DNA from: Clostridiales bacterium
GTDB taxonomy: Bacteria; Bacillota; Clostridia; Saccharofermentanales; Saccharofermentanaceae
Direction of reading: 5' to 3'
Assembly (NCBI GenBank): GCA_017509245.1
Contig: JAFWQC010000051.1
Location: 1 to 62,431 of the forward strand
DNA: 62,431 nucleotides
Below are positions 25,316 to 34,079 of the stretch, piece after piece. Each line of letters starts with the position of its first letter. The first letter of the stretch is position 1. Both the position numbers and the translations under genes were made by a program. Below the pieces are notes generated by a model. That model worked only from the letters and a program-made list of their open reading frames with translations, ran no database searches and was not told the DNA's origin.

Positions 25316-26464
25316 TTAGCAGTGAATTTCCTTCTTTTTGAATACTATGATGCCCAGTGCGGTTGATGCGGCAAGCCACAAGCATGTGCAGCCGATGTTG
25401 ACCGCTATAAGTCCGTCACGCGCTACCATATATGGATCGGCGTACCAGAGATCCGTCGCCACGGTATGAGAGACCAGGGAAGGATCAAGATAGACCGAGA
25501 ATGCAAGCACTTTGTAGACCGTCGGCATTCCCTCCGGGTAAAACCCCAGGACCTCTTTGCCTTTATAAAAATACCTGTATGAAACAATCAGATAGTCATA
25601 CCGTTTCTCAATATAGTTCCAACCGTCGTTCTCTATGATCGCTTTTGCCTCATCGATCTGTTCCTGACTTATATGGTAATCGGAGTAAGCGCTATTAAGA
25701 ACGAGCGAGACGACGATCGAAGATGACGGAGTAGCAAAATAAATAGCGATCAGGAAGCCAAGAATGAATGTCGCAGTCCTCTTCCCGGAGATGTAGAGCG
25801 CGGATATGCAAAGTGATGTTGCCGTAAACGACATGAGCAAAGCCAGAATGAGCATTTGAACAATAACGGGCATATATAGCGGAGGTTGCCAGCTGAAATA
25901 TACACACAGGACCGCATAGGACGCTATGTTAATGAGTAGGGTCAGAACATCAAGCACGAATGTCAGTACTAAAGATGACAATATGATCTGTGCCTTGGTG
26001 TGACCGCTTGATATAAGGTTCTTGACCGTTCCGTCGCTGAACATCCTTCCGAAGAATAACGGGATAAAGAGGACCATCAGAACAGTGGAAAGAAGATGGA
26101 TGGAACCGAGGGAAGTAAATATGAACCTGACCTCGTCATACACATAATTGGGTGTTTTGTCGAGCCTGTCAAAATCGGCCTGATCGATCGGTTCTACAAG
26201 GTATTTGTATGCTTCTTCAGTAGTTACATTAAAGTTTTCAAAGCGAAATTGTTCTACGTTATCCTTATTTACATTAACAGTCACCTCGCCGTGGTGGCTG
26301 CTGACCTCTTCCGTATATTCGCTGTGATATATGTATAAGAATTGTTCGCTGTTCATTGAAATGTAATTGAAGTAAAGTGAACAGATTATCATTAACGCAA
26401 GAAGAACCCAGACCTCAAAGCCTTTGAAGAGTCTGAAAAACATCCCGGCCAGAATCTTCTTCAT
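25316..26464 (-). CDS. ABC-2 type permease paralogue 2
   Basis: A 382-residue membrane protein, the most diverged of the four long paralogues. It begins MKKILAGMFFRLFKGFEVWVLLALM and has an extended first loop with VNKDNVEQFRFENFNVTTEEAYKYLVEPI, the block DGTVKNLISSGHTKAQ, WQPPLYMP and the ending RDGLIAVNIGCTCLW with FKKKEIHC. It starts two bases after the end of permease 1, so translation is coupled. The shared layout says it arose by duplication from the same ancestor as paralogues 3 to 5. Confidence 0.83.
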   Translation of the reverse strand: MKKILAGMFFRLFKGFEVWVLLALMIICSLYFNYISMNSEQFLYIYHSEYTEEVSSHHGEVTVNVNKDNVEQFRFENFNVTTEEAYKYLVEPIDQADFDRLDKTPNYVYDEVRFIFTSLGSIHLLSTVLMVLFIPLFFGRMFSDGTVKNLISSGHTKAQIILSSLVLTFVLDVLTLLINIASYAVLCVYFSWQPPLYMPVIVQMLILALLMSFTATSLCISALYISGKRTATFILGFLIAIYFATPSSSIVVSLVLNSAYSDYHISQEQIDEAKAIIENDGWNYIEKRYDYLIVSYRYFYKGKEVLGFYPEGMPTVYKVLAFSVYLDPSLVSHTVATDLWYADPYMVARDGLIAVNIGCTCLWLAASTALGIIVFKKKEIHC

Positions 26465-26466
26465 AC

Positions 26467-27303
26467 TTAACGGTACTCCTTTTTCGTTATTGATATGACG
26501 CCTGCTGCAGAAGACAACACAAAGACTATGCCTGCAGCGATTGCTTCCTGAGGGAAGTTCCTCTCGTTTTCAACGAACTTATAACTGTAAGGACTTGTTT
26601 CATATATGAATGTGAGGACTTTACGGGGTGTGCCGCCGATATAATCTTCGTTCAGCCTCCAGCAGAGTTCTCCGGTTTCTTCATCCACATAACTGATCCT
26701 GTAAGGATCTTCCAGACGCGTATTTATATATATGGTTCCGAACATAAGACAGGGGATCATGCCCAGGGAAATGATGAGCGCCAGAAGCTTGGTGCTCAGA
26801 AAAAACTGCAATAGTGTGTAAACGGATGCAAAAGCTACGGTTATCAGGAGCACCTGGAAAAATTTTCCCGCGATAAATCTGCTGAATGTGACGGATGATT
26901 TGACCGGAGCCAATTTACCGAAAAGGAAGAAGATGCCGGTCATAATAAACAGCGACAGCAGAGAAGCAAATACAGTCACGATGAGGTCAGCTACATAGAT
27001 GTATACTCTGGATATGCCCGTTGAGATCTTATTGTTGATAGTACGGAAATCCACATCATTCCCGGTGAACATCGTTGAGAAAATCGCAGTTGCAAAAGGC
27101 ATAGTGAAGACCAGCTTAATAATGCAAAATATTACGAATTCATTAGTAAAATACCTGGGTCTCGAAAAGAAAAACATATAGTAATTCGACGAGCAGGTCT
27201 GAAGGATTGTAAAAGCGCCCAGAGCAACTGAAAAGATCAGGAGCTTAACGAACAGTCCTGTGCGGAAAAATCTGTAGAATGCGGATTTGAGTGCCCGTAT
27301 CAT
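26467..27303 (-). CDS. ABC-2 type permease 1 (short form)
   Basis: A 278-residue membrane protein with about six helices. It begins MIRALKSAFYRFFRTGLFVKLLIF and contains FRTINNKISTGISR, which aligns with the TIKNLISSGHSK block of the four longer permeases, so it is a distant member of the same family. It lacks their long second extracytoplasmic loop and ends SAAGVISITKKEYR. Its start overlaps the ATPase stop in ATGA, marking it as the ATPase's most direct partner. This size fits BcrB or LanE/LanG subunits of peptide exporters. Confidence 0.85.
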   Translation of the reverse strand: MIRALKSAFYRFFRTGLFVKLLIFSVALGAFTILQTCSSNYYMFFFSRPRYFTNEFVIFCIIKLVFTMPFATAIFSTMFTGNDVDFRTINNKISTGISRVYIYVADLIVTVFASLLSLFIMTGIFFLFGKLAPVKSSVTFSRFIAGKFFQVLLITVAFASVYTLLQFFLSTKLLALIISLGMIPCLMFGTIYINTRLEDPYRISYVDEETGELCWRLNEDYIGGTPRKVLTFIYETSPYSYKFVENERNFPQEAIAAGIVFVLSSAAGVISITKKEYR

Positions 27304-28217
27304 GAGATCCCGTCCTTCTTTGCGACAAGATTCATAAAGTAGCCTTCAAGGCTCTCGTTATTCTCTGTGATGCTGACAACTTCAACGCCTGCACCATTTG
27401 CCAGGCTTATGATCCTGCTTGCGGTTAAATCGGAGAAGATGTCCATGTTCTCGTCGTCCTCGACTTTGTATTCGACCTTCTCGCGGTCGAATACAGGGCA
27501 GAGGAGTTCTGTGGAGGATACTTTGAGCCTTGATGCCTTGCGGACCTTGCTCATAAGCTCGCTGCTGCTCAATGTCTGAAGTATCTCACCCTTTTCGATG
27601 AAGGCGTAATGAGTTGCGAGTTTTGATAATTCTTCGAGAATGTGGCTTGAGATGAGGATCGTGGTATGCTTCTCGTGATTTATCCTTAATAGGATCTCTC
27701 TCATCTGGATAATGCCCTGAGGATCAAGACCGTTGATGGGCTCGTCGAGAACAAGGATATCGGGCTTGCCGCAGAGTGCAACGGCGATACCGAGTCTCTG
27801 TCTCATACCTAGTGAGAACTTGCCGGCTTTTTTCTTTCCGGTATCACTGAGTTCAACGAGATCGAGCAGTTCAGGGATAGTGTCGAATGAAGTCATTCCG
27901 AGATTAATATATTGAAGCTTAACGTTGTCGTAAGCTGACAGATTCTTATAGATGGCAGGACTTTCGATTATCGATCCCATCCTTCTTCTGACTGAAAGGA
28001 TCTTATGGTCGGTATTTGGAATTCCTCCCAGACTGTAGGTTCCTGACGTAGGGTTGGCAAGACCCGTTATGACTCTCATGAGAGTAGTCTTGCCTGCGCC
28101 GTTTCTTCCGACCAGTCCGAAGATCGAGCCTGAAGGAATGTCGAGCGTTACGTTCTTTAAGACTTCAGCTTTACCGTATTTCTTGCAGAGGTCTTTGGTT
28201 GAGAGTACGTTGTCCAT
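27300..28217 (-). CDS. ABC transporter ATP-binding protein, BcrA/LanF type
   Basis: Energises the permeases of this operon. The 305-residue protein has Walker A (GRNGAGKTT), the signature FSLGMRQRLGIA, Walker B with LVLDEPINGLDPQG and the H-loop (SSHILEE), followed by a C-terminal extension of about 80 residues as in BcrA and lantibiotic-immunity ATPases. GMRQRLG in place of SGGQ is characteristic of this branch. It begins directly after the response-regulator stop (TAA then ATG with no gap) and overlaps permease 1. One ATPase serves five permeases, which is out of proportion for this class. Likely substrate: an antimicrobial peptide or lipid-linked compound (inferred). Confidence 0.93.
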   Translation of the reverse strand: MDNVLSTKDLCKKYGKAEVLKNVTLDIPSGSIFGLVGRNGAGKTTLMRVITGLANPTSGTYSLGGIPNTDHKILSVRRRMGSIIESPAIYKNLSAYDNVKLQYINLGMTSFDTIPELLDLVELSDTGKKKAGKFSLGMRQRLGIAVALCGKPDILVLDEPINGLDPQGIIQMREILLRINHEKHTTILISSHILEELSKLATHYAFIEKGEILQTLSSSELMSKVRKASRLKVSSTELLCPVFDREKVEYKVEDDENMDIFSDLTASRIISLANGAGVEVVSITENNESLEGYFMNLVAKKDGIS

Positions 28218-28886
28218 TTAAGAATCTCCTTTTAATTTGAAGCCAATGCCCCATACTGCTTCCACATATTCTTCATTAGTTACTTCTTTGATCTTCCTGC
28301 GCAGATTGCTGACGTGAACCTTGACGGAACTCTCTGTGCAGTCAGGCGTCTCGGTCTTTATGAGATCCAGGAGTTCCGACTTTGATATGACACGGCCGCC
28401 TCCTGTGGCGAGCATCTTCAATATCGCATATTCGGTTCTGGTAAGTCTTAATTCCTTACCGTATATCGATACTTCGTGCTTGTTCGTATCGATCACCATG
28501 TCTTTGCAAGTGATCCTTGAGCCCTGCTTTTTATTGTCTGCAGTGCGGAGGGCTGCAATGACCCTGGCCTTAAGTTCTTTGATATCGAACGGCTTGGTTA
28601 TGTAGTCGACGCATCCGCTTGAGAGGAGCGCGACCTTGTCATCAACTGATGACTTTGCGCTTACGGCAATAACTGGAGTTTCCTTCGGTATATGGGTAAG
28701 GAGTTCTTCTCCCGTGAGTCCCGGCAGCATAAGATCCATAAGGATAAGATCGGGATTTTTGGCGAGCATCATGCGGCCTTCCGTGCCTGTTACTGCCCGA
28801 AAAGTCTCATAGCCGTCCTTGGAAAGTTCTCTTTGAAGGACTGAACCGATATCTTCATCATCTTCAACTATCAATATTTTGCTCAT
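28218..28886 (-). CDS. Response regulator, OmpR/PhoB family
   Basis: A 222-residue transcription factor, the first gene of the minus-strand operon. The receiver domain (1-115) has the acidic pair in VEDDED, the phospho-acceptor D51 in LILMDLMLPG, the switch Ser/Thr in AVSAKSS and the lysine of TKPFD. The winged-helix DNA-binding domain (about 130-220) contains RLTRTEYAILKMLATGGGRVISKSEL and closes with the EAVWGIGFKL motif. Its partner kinase is about 7 kb away at the other end of the operon. It probably controls its own operon; a direct repeat operator was not identified in the 28887-28981 gap. Confidence 0.95.
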   Translation of the reverse strand: MSKILIVEDDEDIGSVLQRELSKDGYETFRAVTGTEGRMMLAKNPDLILMDLMLPGLTGEELLTHIPKETPVIAVSAKSSVDDKVALLSSGCVDYITKPFDIKELKARVIAALRTADNKKQGSRITCKDMVIDTNKHEVSIYGKELRLTRTEYAILKMLATGGGRVISKSELLDLIKTETPDCTESSVKVHVSNLRRKIKEVTNEEYVEAVWGIGFKLKGDS

Positions 28887-28981
28887 GTGAAAATCTTATT
28901 CCTAAACCTTTCCCAAATCAATTTGAGGACGTAAATGTTACCTGAATCTTAACTCTTTTCTCCGGAGTATTGGTTTACAAT

Positions 28982-31324
28982 ATGCACATGGGAAAAATCG
29001 GATTCACAAAGATACTATCATTATCCATGGCGGTGCTTTTCGCGGCATCGGTATCAGCCTGCTCTTCACACAAAAGAAAATACAATGTGATTGACGAGAG
29101 CGATACCTGGTACGACTGCAATTCTTTTGAGATATCCAATCTTTATCCGGATGATATTTATGATTATTCCGAATTTACGAGCTGCGGAACCGTCGGCGAG
29201 GAAATCTATATATATGTCCAGGCTATGAAGCGTTATGACGGTAACTATAAGGATATGACTGAAGAAGAATACCTTAATTTCTATGAGCAGTCAGTGCTTA
29301 AGTTTTCCTTTGACGGTGAGCTCCTTGATAAGATCGATTATGTTGCCTCGGTCAATAACGGTTCTTACAGGCTGCTCCAGAAGGCATGGGTTTCTGATAA
29401 CAGACTGAATACGCTTGAAGAAAATTATAACAAGGATACCAAGGAGCTTATTTACTACCTCAATGGTGAAGAACTGGTAATGCCGGATCAGTTTAACGAT
29501 TATTATTATGATTCGTTTTACATTAACGACATTTATACGGTAAACGGCTACACGTTATTTGCTTCCGGATATTCAGGACGCGCTCTCTATATAAAGAACC
29601 CGGACGGTGAAGTTGAAGAATTGTATCTGGATGCCGCAATAAACGGCGGGATCGATCAGCTGGGAGAATTCATTCAGGGTGAGGAAGGCACGGTCATTTT
29701 ACCCGTATACCTTCAAACACATGAGGTTGTTTTTGCCTCTGTCGATCCTGCAACAGGTGATGTCAGTGAGCTTGAAGGATTATACGGAACGGACGGCTTC
29801 TGGGTCGAATACGCATCAGGAAAGCAGATCGCAAGGGATCTCAATGGTTTTAACCTCCTTGATGAAGAGACCGGAGAGCTGGAGCATCTATTTGATTACG
29901 ACGATGTGGACGAGTTGGCGTCAGAAGTGATGGAAGCTCAATGCTTTTATATATCCGGGAACGGCGATGAGCTGATATTAGGTATTGAGACGTACGGTAA
30001 TGATGGAAGTTATTGGGACGGTTACGGATATAAGATCATGCATCTGTCCAAAGCATCATCAAATCCTCATGCGGGAAAGACCGAACTTATACTGTCCACT
30101 TCAGATGATTATTTTTTACCTGAGACATCAGATTTTGCTGCGATGAAACAGTTCAATGATACGAATGACTCTTATTTCATGAAGTTTGTATTGCCTTACG
30201 AAGTAAGTGAGGGTGAAATGCCTGTATATAAAGATGTGGATTACGATGTCATTCTTTCCTATGACCTGATACCTGATCCTTCCGACGAGACCCGTTATGC
30301 AGATCTGGCACAATATCTTGATACCGGCAGTGATTCGTTCAGACAGGAGTATTTCGCGAATGCATTTGATGCTGCAAAGAGTGGTAATGCACTTTACAGA
30401 GTGCCGCTTGATATCTCGGCAGCCGGGATCATAACAGCAACTTCGAATATGCCTGAAGGACAGAATGGCTTTACGTTTGAATCCTATGTGAAGTTTGTCG
30501 ATGAAGTATGTAACGGCGTTGACCCCATGAGCCGGACGTCCGGATATAAGAGGGGAAAGACTGATTATTTCACGAGCCTGTTTATGAATATGAGCGATAT
30601 GTTCATATACGACGGCAAGGTGCATTTTGACTGCGATGAATTCCGTGAACTGATGTTATTTGTTGATGAACACGGATTAGACGAGGAACTTGTCAGTAAC
30701 GGTGATTATTACGACGAGTATTATGGCGAACACAGTCTTTATGTTCAGCAGGTTATGGATGAGATAAATGACAGAAACGCAAGGCTCGAAGGCAAGACGG
30801 GAGCTGTCTACGGCAATATGTATTCATTCTCTTCTTATGTGGAATGTTATCTTCTGTATGGTGACGGTATCGGAATGTACGGGCTTCCCTCCTATGACGG
30901 AAGAGGACCGATGTCGGTATCTCACGATTATGTAAGTGTATCTGCCGGCTCGGAATATCCTGAAGCGTGCGCTGATTTTGTGAAGGTGCTTTTATCATAC
31001 GATATTCAGAAGACTATGGACGGCAATCCGATAAACCGCGAAGCACTGCGCTCAAAAGCAGAAGTAATACTTGATGAATATAACAGAATGGTCGCAAATG
31101 GGGAAATGGGTTATTACGAGCACGCCGAAGAGGTTCCGGGAGAATCGATAGACAGATATATCAATATCCTGGAATCTTCATACGGCGGCATGAATGTCGG
31201 TGAGACTGTCGAGCAGATCATTCGTGAAGAGGCGGCTTCATATTTCAAGGGCGGCCGTTCGCTTGATGACGTCATCAGTGTCATGAGCAAGCGTGTCCAG
31301 ACAGCGCTTGATGAGACCAAATAA
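28982..31324 (+). CDS. Large lipoprotein with solute-binding-like C-terminal domain
   Basis: A roughly 780-residue secreted lipoprotein. The signal peptide MGKIGFTKILSLSMAVLFAASVSAC has a VSAC lipobox. About residues 30-360 hold repeated Tyr/Asp/Gly-rich strands (for example EEIYIYVQAMKRYDGNY and VILPVYLQTHEVVFASVDPATGDVSEL), suggestive of a beta-propeller. The C-terminal half resembles family 1 extracellular solute-binding proteins (FTFESYVKFVDEV; YPEACADFVKVLLSYDIQ). No permease or ATPase of an importer is nearby. The exact start is uncertain: ATG 28982, ATG 28988 and an upstream TTG at 28970 are all possible and no strong ribosome site decides. Divergent from the peptide-exporter operon, so it might share its regulation. 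Acidic and Tyr-rich overall; function unknown. Confidence 0.72.
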   Translation: MHMGKIGFTKILSLSMAVLFAASVSACSSHKRKYNVIDESDTWYDCNSFEISNLYPDDIYDYSEFTSCGTVGEEIYIYVQAMKRYDGNYKDMTEEEYLNFYEQSVLKFSFDGELLDKIDYVASVNNGSYRLLQKAWVSDNRLNTLEENYNKDTKELIYYLNGEELVMPDQFNDYYYDSFYINDIYTVNGYTLFASGYSGRALYIKNPDGEVEELYLDAAINGGIDQLGEFIQGEEGTVILPVYLQTHEVVFASVDPATGDVSELEGLYGTDGFWVEYASGKQIARDLNGFNLLDEETGELEHLFDYDDVDELASEVMEAQCFYISGNGDELILGIETYGNDGSYWDGYGYKIMHLSKASSNPHAGKTELILSTSDDYFLPETSDFAAMKQFNDTNDSYFMKFVLPYEVSEGEMPVYKDVDYDVILSYDLIPDPSDETRYADLAQYLDTGSDSFRQEYFANAFDAAKSGNALYRVPLDISAAGIITATSNMPEGQNGFTFESYVKFVDEVCNGVDPMSRTSGYKRGKTDYFTSLFMNMSDMFIYDGKVHFDCDEFRELMLFVDEHGLDEELVSNGDYYDEYYGEHSLYVQQVMDEINDRNARLEGKTGAVYGNMYSFSSYVECYLLYGDGIGMYGLPSYDGRGPMSVSHDYVSVSAGSEYPEACADFVKVLLSYDIQKTMDGNPINREALRSKAEVILDEYNRMVANGEMGYYEHAEEVPGESIDRYINILESSYGGMNVGETVEQIIREEAASYFKGGRSLDDVISVMSKRVQTALDETK

Positions 31325-31364
31325 TCTCCGCATTTGACGATATAGTCACGATTACAGCCGCAAA

Positions 31365-31373
31365 TGGTATAAT
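31365..31373 (+). promoter_or_regulatory. Extended -10 promoter upstream of the DUF218 gene
   Basis: TGGTATAAT matches TGnTATAAT. Transcription would start about 31380, leaving only some 18 bases before the ATG at 31398, or none before an in-frame GTG at 31380. Confidence 0.6.
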
Positions 31374-31397
31374 CGTCCCGTGAGAGACGTAAATACC

Positions 31398-32876
31398 ATG
31401 AAAGATCTGAAGATCAAACTCATTCTGATAATCCTGGCTGCCGTTTTGGCTTCAGGCAGCTATCTTTATATCCTGCATGTCGGGAAAGAGTACCGTTATG
31501 TAAACAATGCCTTCCAGAGTGATAATGAACTCAAGATAGTGGATATCATTTCCGATGACGGAGGAGAGATTGAGATCCTCGGCTTCCAACAAACAGAAAA
31601 AGGATATACCGCAGACCTCAGAGCCAAGACCCCCGGACATGTCTTTATCTATGTATCCGGTGACGAAGGCGTCGGCAGTTCATTTTTCCTCACTGTCCAT
31701 AAAAACGGAGTAATCACACAAGGGGGCTTTCTGGGCGACTGCACGGGATTCGGATCTGTCATTATATGTCTTATTCTGTACCTGCTTCTTGTGGCAGCAT
31801 ATTTCATTAAAAAGTACATCGATCAGTCAAAGAAAACGCTTTACGGCTATGACAATATCAGTTACTGCGGACTTGCGGTTTTTGCCGTGTTCTTTGCGCT
31901 TGCCCAGATAAGGGCTCTCGGGTATAGGAACGGTTTAAGCGGAGTTTTGAGCAGCATAGGAACCTGCGCAGAGTATTTCACCTGGCTTACGCTTCCGGTG
32001 ATCATTGTAACCACGGTTATAGTCACCAAATATAACATTGAGCTCATGATGAAGGAAGGGAAGAACTGGCGCAACATGCTGGCTGTATTCCTTGCCCTGT
32101 TTATTGGCTTTTTCGCATTCTTTCCGGTGATCATTGGTGAATTTCTGCAAAGGACGAGCGTTATCGACGTCCATAAGACGAACAGTCCGGGGCATTTTTT
32201 CGAGCTCTTCTCACAGAGTACTTTCGCGACAGTTACGACATATCTCGAATGCATCCTTATAGGTTCGATCGCTGTGTGCGTCAAGGCTGCCAAGCACGTC
32301 CCGGCATTCGACAAGGACTATATCCTGATCCTCGGATGCCAGGTCCGTAAGGACGGGACGCTCCCGATGCTTTTGCAGTCCAGGGTCGACAGGGCACTGG
32401 AGTTCGCTGATATGCAGAAGAAAGCCACGGGCAAAGGCATTATTTTCGTGCCCACGGGCGGACAGGGAAGTGATGAGGTCATTCCCGAAGGCGAGGCCAT
32501 AAGGCGCTACCTGCTCGAAAATGGGATCCCTGAGGACCGCATTATTGCAGAGACCAAGTCCGTCAATACGGAAGAAAACTTCCGGCTCTCCCTTGAAAAG
32601 ATCAGGGAACACAGGGGATCTGAAGACTTCAAGGCAGCTTTCTCAACGACGAATTACCATGTGTTCAGATCCGGAATGCTTGCACAAGCGCAGGGAATCA
32701 GGGTTGAAGGCATCGGAAGCAAGACCAAGAAGTACTTCTGGATAAATGCTTTTGTAAGAGAATTCATAGCAACGATCTACAGGGAAAAGAAGAAGCACCT
32801 TATTGTCACGGGTGCCCTGATCCTTATCAATCTTGCCTGCGTCATTTTGCTCTTCATGTCTGAGATTTATGCTTAA
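31398..32876 (+). CDS. DUF218 (YdcF/SanA/ElyC-like) membrane protein
   Basis: A 492-residue membrane protein. One helix at the N-terminus, a small extracytoplasmic domain (about 30-100), then about six helices up to residue 305 precede a C-terminal DUF218 domain: DYILILGCQVRKDGTLPMLLQSRVDRAL, PTGGQGSDEVIPEGEAIRRYL, AETKSVNTEENF and STTNYHVFRSGMLA. Related proteins (SanA, ElyC, YdcF) act at the cell envelope, and some have been linked to lipid carrier recycling; the reaction is unsettled. A last helix (LIVTGALILINLACVILLF) closes the protein. The start is ATG 31398 or GTG 31380. pfkA follows after about 110 bases with its own -10. Confidence 0.85.
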   Translation: MKDLKIKLILIILAAVLASGSYLYILHVGKEYRYVNNAFQSDNELKIVDIISDDGGEIEILGFQQTEKGYTADLRAKTPGHVFIYVSGDEGVGSSFFLTVHKNGVITQGGFLGDCTGFGSVIICLILYLLLVAAYFIKKYIDQSKKTLYGYDNISYCGLAVFAVFFALAQIRALGYRNGLSGVLSSIGTCAEYFTWLTLPVIIVTTVIVTKYNIELMMKEGKNWRNMLAVFLALFIGFFAFFPVIIGEFLQRTSVIDVHKTNSPGHFFELFSQSTFATVTTYLECILIGSIAVCVKAAKHVPAFDKDYILILGCQVRKDGTLPMLLQSRVDRALEFADMQKKATGKGIIFVPTGGQGSDEVIPEGEAIRRYLLENGIPEDRIIAETKSVNTEENFRLSLEKIREHRGSEDFKAAFSTTNYHVFRSGMLAQAQGIRVEGIGSKTKKYFWINAFVREFIATIYREKKKHLIVTGALILINLACVILLFMSEIYA

Positions 32877-32944
32877 AACGGACAGTTTTGTCAGTTAACT
32901 GTTCTTTTAAGGCGCGCCCTGTAATAAGTAATAAATATTTAGTG

Positions 32945-32950
32945 TATAAT
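32945..32950 (+). promoter_or_regulatory. -10 element for pfkA
   Basis: A perfect TATAAT preceded by GTG lies 37 bases before the pfkA ATG; no convincing -35 box is seen 16-18 bases upstream. A weak hairpin (ACAGTT/AACTGT, 32883-32903) followed by T just before it may end the upstream transcript. Confidence 0.5.
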
Positions 32951-32986
32951 GATGCCGAAATCCTTTTTGCTTTTCGGAGGCATATT

Positions 32987-34042
32987 ATGGGCAGACTTCT
33001 TTATGATGAGAGCAACCTTCCTGAGATCAGCAGCCTTAGAGCTGTTAACTACGACAAAATAGATAAGAGCACAGTGGAACCCATTAAGCGTGTCGGCGTA
33101 CTTACGAGCGGCGGCGATGCCCCGGGCATGAATGCGGCAATCAGAGCCGTTGTAAGAGCCGGAATCAATGCAGGCTTCGAGATGTATGGCGTTACCAGAG
33201 GTTATCACGGACTCTGGAAGGGCGAGATCAAGCCTTTGGACGGCAGAAGCGTATCAGAGACTTTGCAGCGCGGCGGAACATTCCTCATGACCGCAAGATC
33301 CCAGACATTCATGACAGATCAGGGTGTTCTCAAGGGCGCGCGCATGATGGAAGCTTATGAGCTTGACGCGCTTATCGTTATCGGCGGCGACGGTTCTTAT
33401 AAGGGCGCAAGAGCTCTTGCAAGGATCGGAATGCCCGTTATCGGCATCCCGGGAACGATCGACAACGATATCGCTTCAACTGAATATACGATCGGATATG
33501 ACACGGCAATGAACACTGCTATGCAGTGCATCGATAAACTTAGAGATACTGCTTCTTCCCACGAGCGCTGCAGCGTTATCGAAGTAATGGGCAGACATGC
33601 AGGCTGGATCGCACTGAACGTCGGTATCGCGACAGGTGCGGAGAGCATTCTTATCCCTGAAGTTCCTTATGACTTCAACAGGGATGTATTAAGGGTGATC
33701 CTTGACGGCCGCAACACAGGCAAGAAGCACTATATCGTTATCGTTGCAGAGGGCGTCGGTCATGCCGAGGATATCGCAAAGCAGATCGAGGAGGCTACGG
33801 GCATTGAGGCACGTCCCACGATCTTAGGACACCTGCAGAGAGGCGGATCACCGACATTAAGAGACAGAACGATGGCAAGCCTTATGGGCATCAAGGCCAT
33901 TGACTGCCTCATGGACAAGAGATTCAACAGGCTCGTGGTAAGACAGCACGGTGACATCACCGATGTTGATATCGAGGAAGGTCTTGAGATGACTAAGACC
34001 ATCACTCCCGATATCATTGAGAATGCTAAGAGACTTGGTTGA
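32987..34042 (+). CDS. pfkA: 6-phosphofructokinase
   Basis: Glycolytic enzyme converting fructose 6-phosphate to the 1,6-bisphosphate. After about 36 extra residues the conserved core begins RVGVLTSGGDAPGMNAAIRAVV. It includes IVIGGDGSYKGA, the catalytic loop PGTIDNDIASTEYTIGYDTA with its catalytic Asp, EVMGRHAGWIA and LGHLQRGGSPT. GGDGS rather than GGDD/GGEDS at the nucleotide site indicates ATP use rather than pyrophosphate. The ATG at 32987 lies six bases after GGAGG; an upstream in-frame extension includes the promoter and is rejected. mutS2 follows 37 bases later, probably on the same transcript. Confidence 0.95.
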   Translation: MGRLLYDESNLPEISSLRAVNYDKIDKSTVEPIKRVGVLTSGGDAPGMNAAIRAVVRAGINAGFEMYGVTRGYHGLWKGEIKPLDGRSVSETLQRGGTFLMTARSQTFMTDQGVLKGARMMEAYELDALIVIGGDGSYKGARALARIGMPVIGIPGTIDNDIASTEYTIGYDTAMNTAMQCIDKLRDTASSHERCSVIEVMGRHAGWIALNVGIATGAESILIPEVPYDFNRDVLRVILDGRNTGKKHYIVIVAEGVGHAEDIAKQIEEATGIEARPTILGHLQRGGSPTLRDRTMASLMGIKAIDCLMDKRFNRLVVRQHGDITDVDIEEGLEMTKTITPDIIENAKRLG

Positions 34043-34079
34043 TCTGTAAGAAAAGTGCGGATAGGGGAACAGTAAAACC

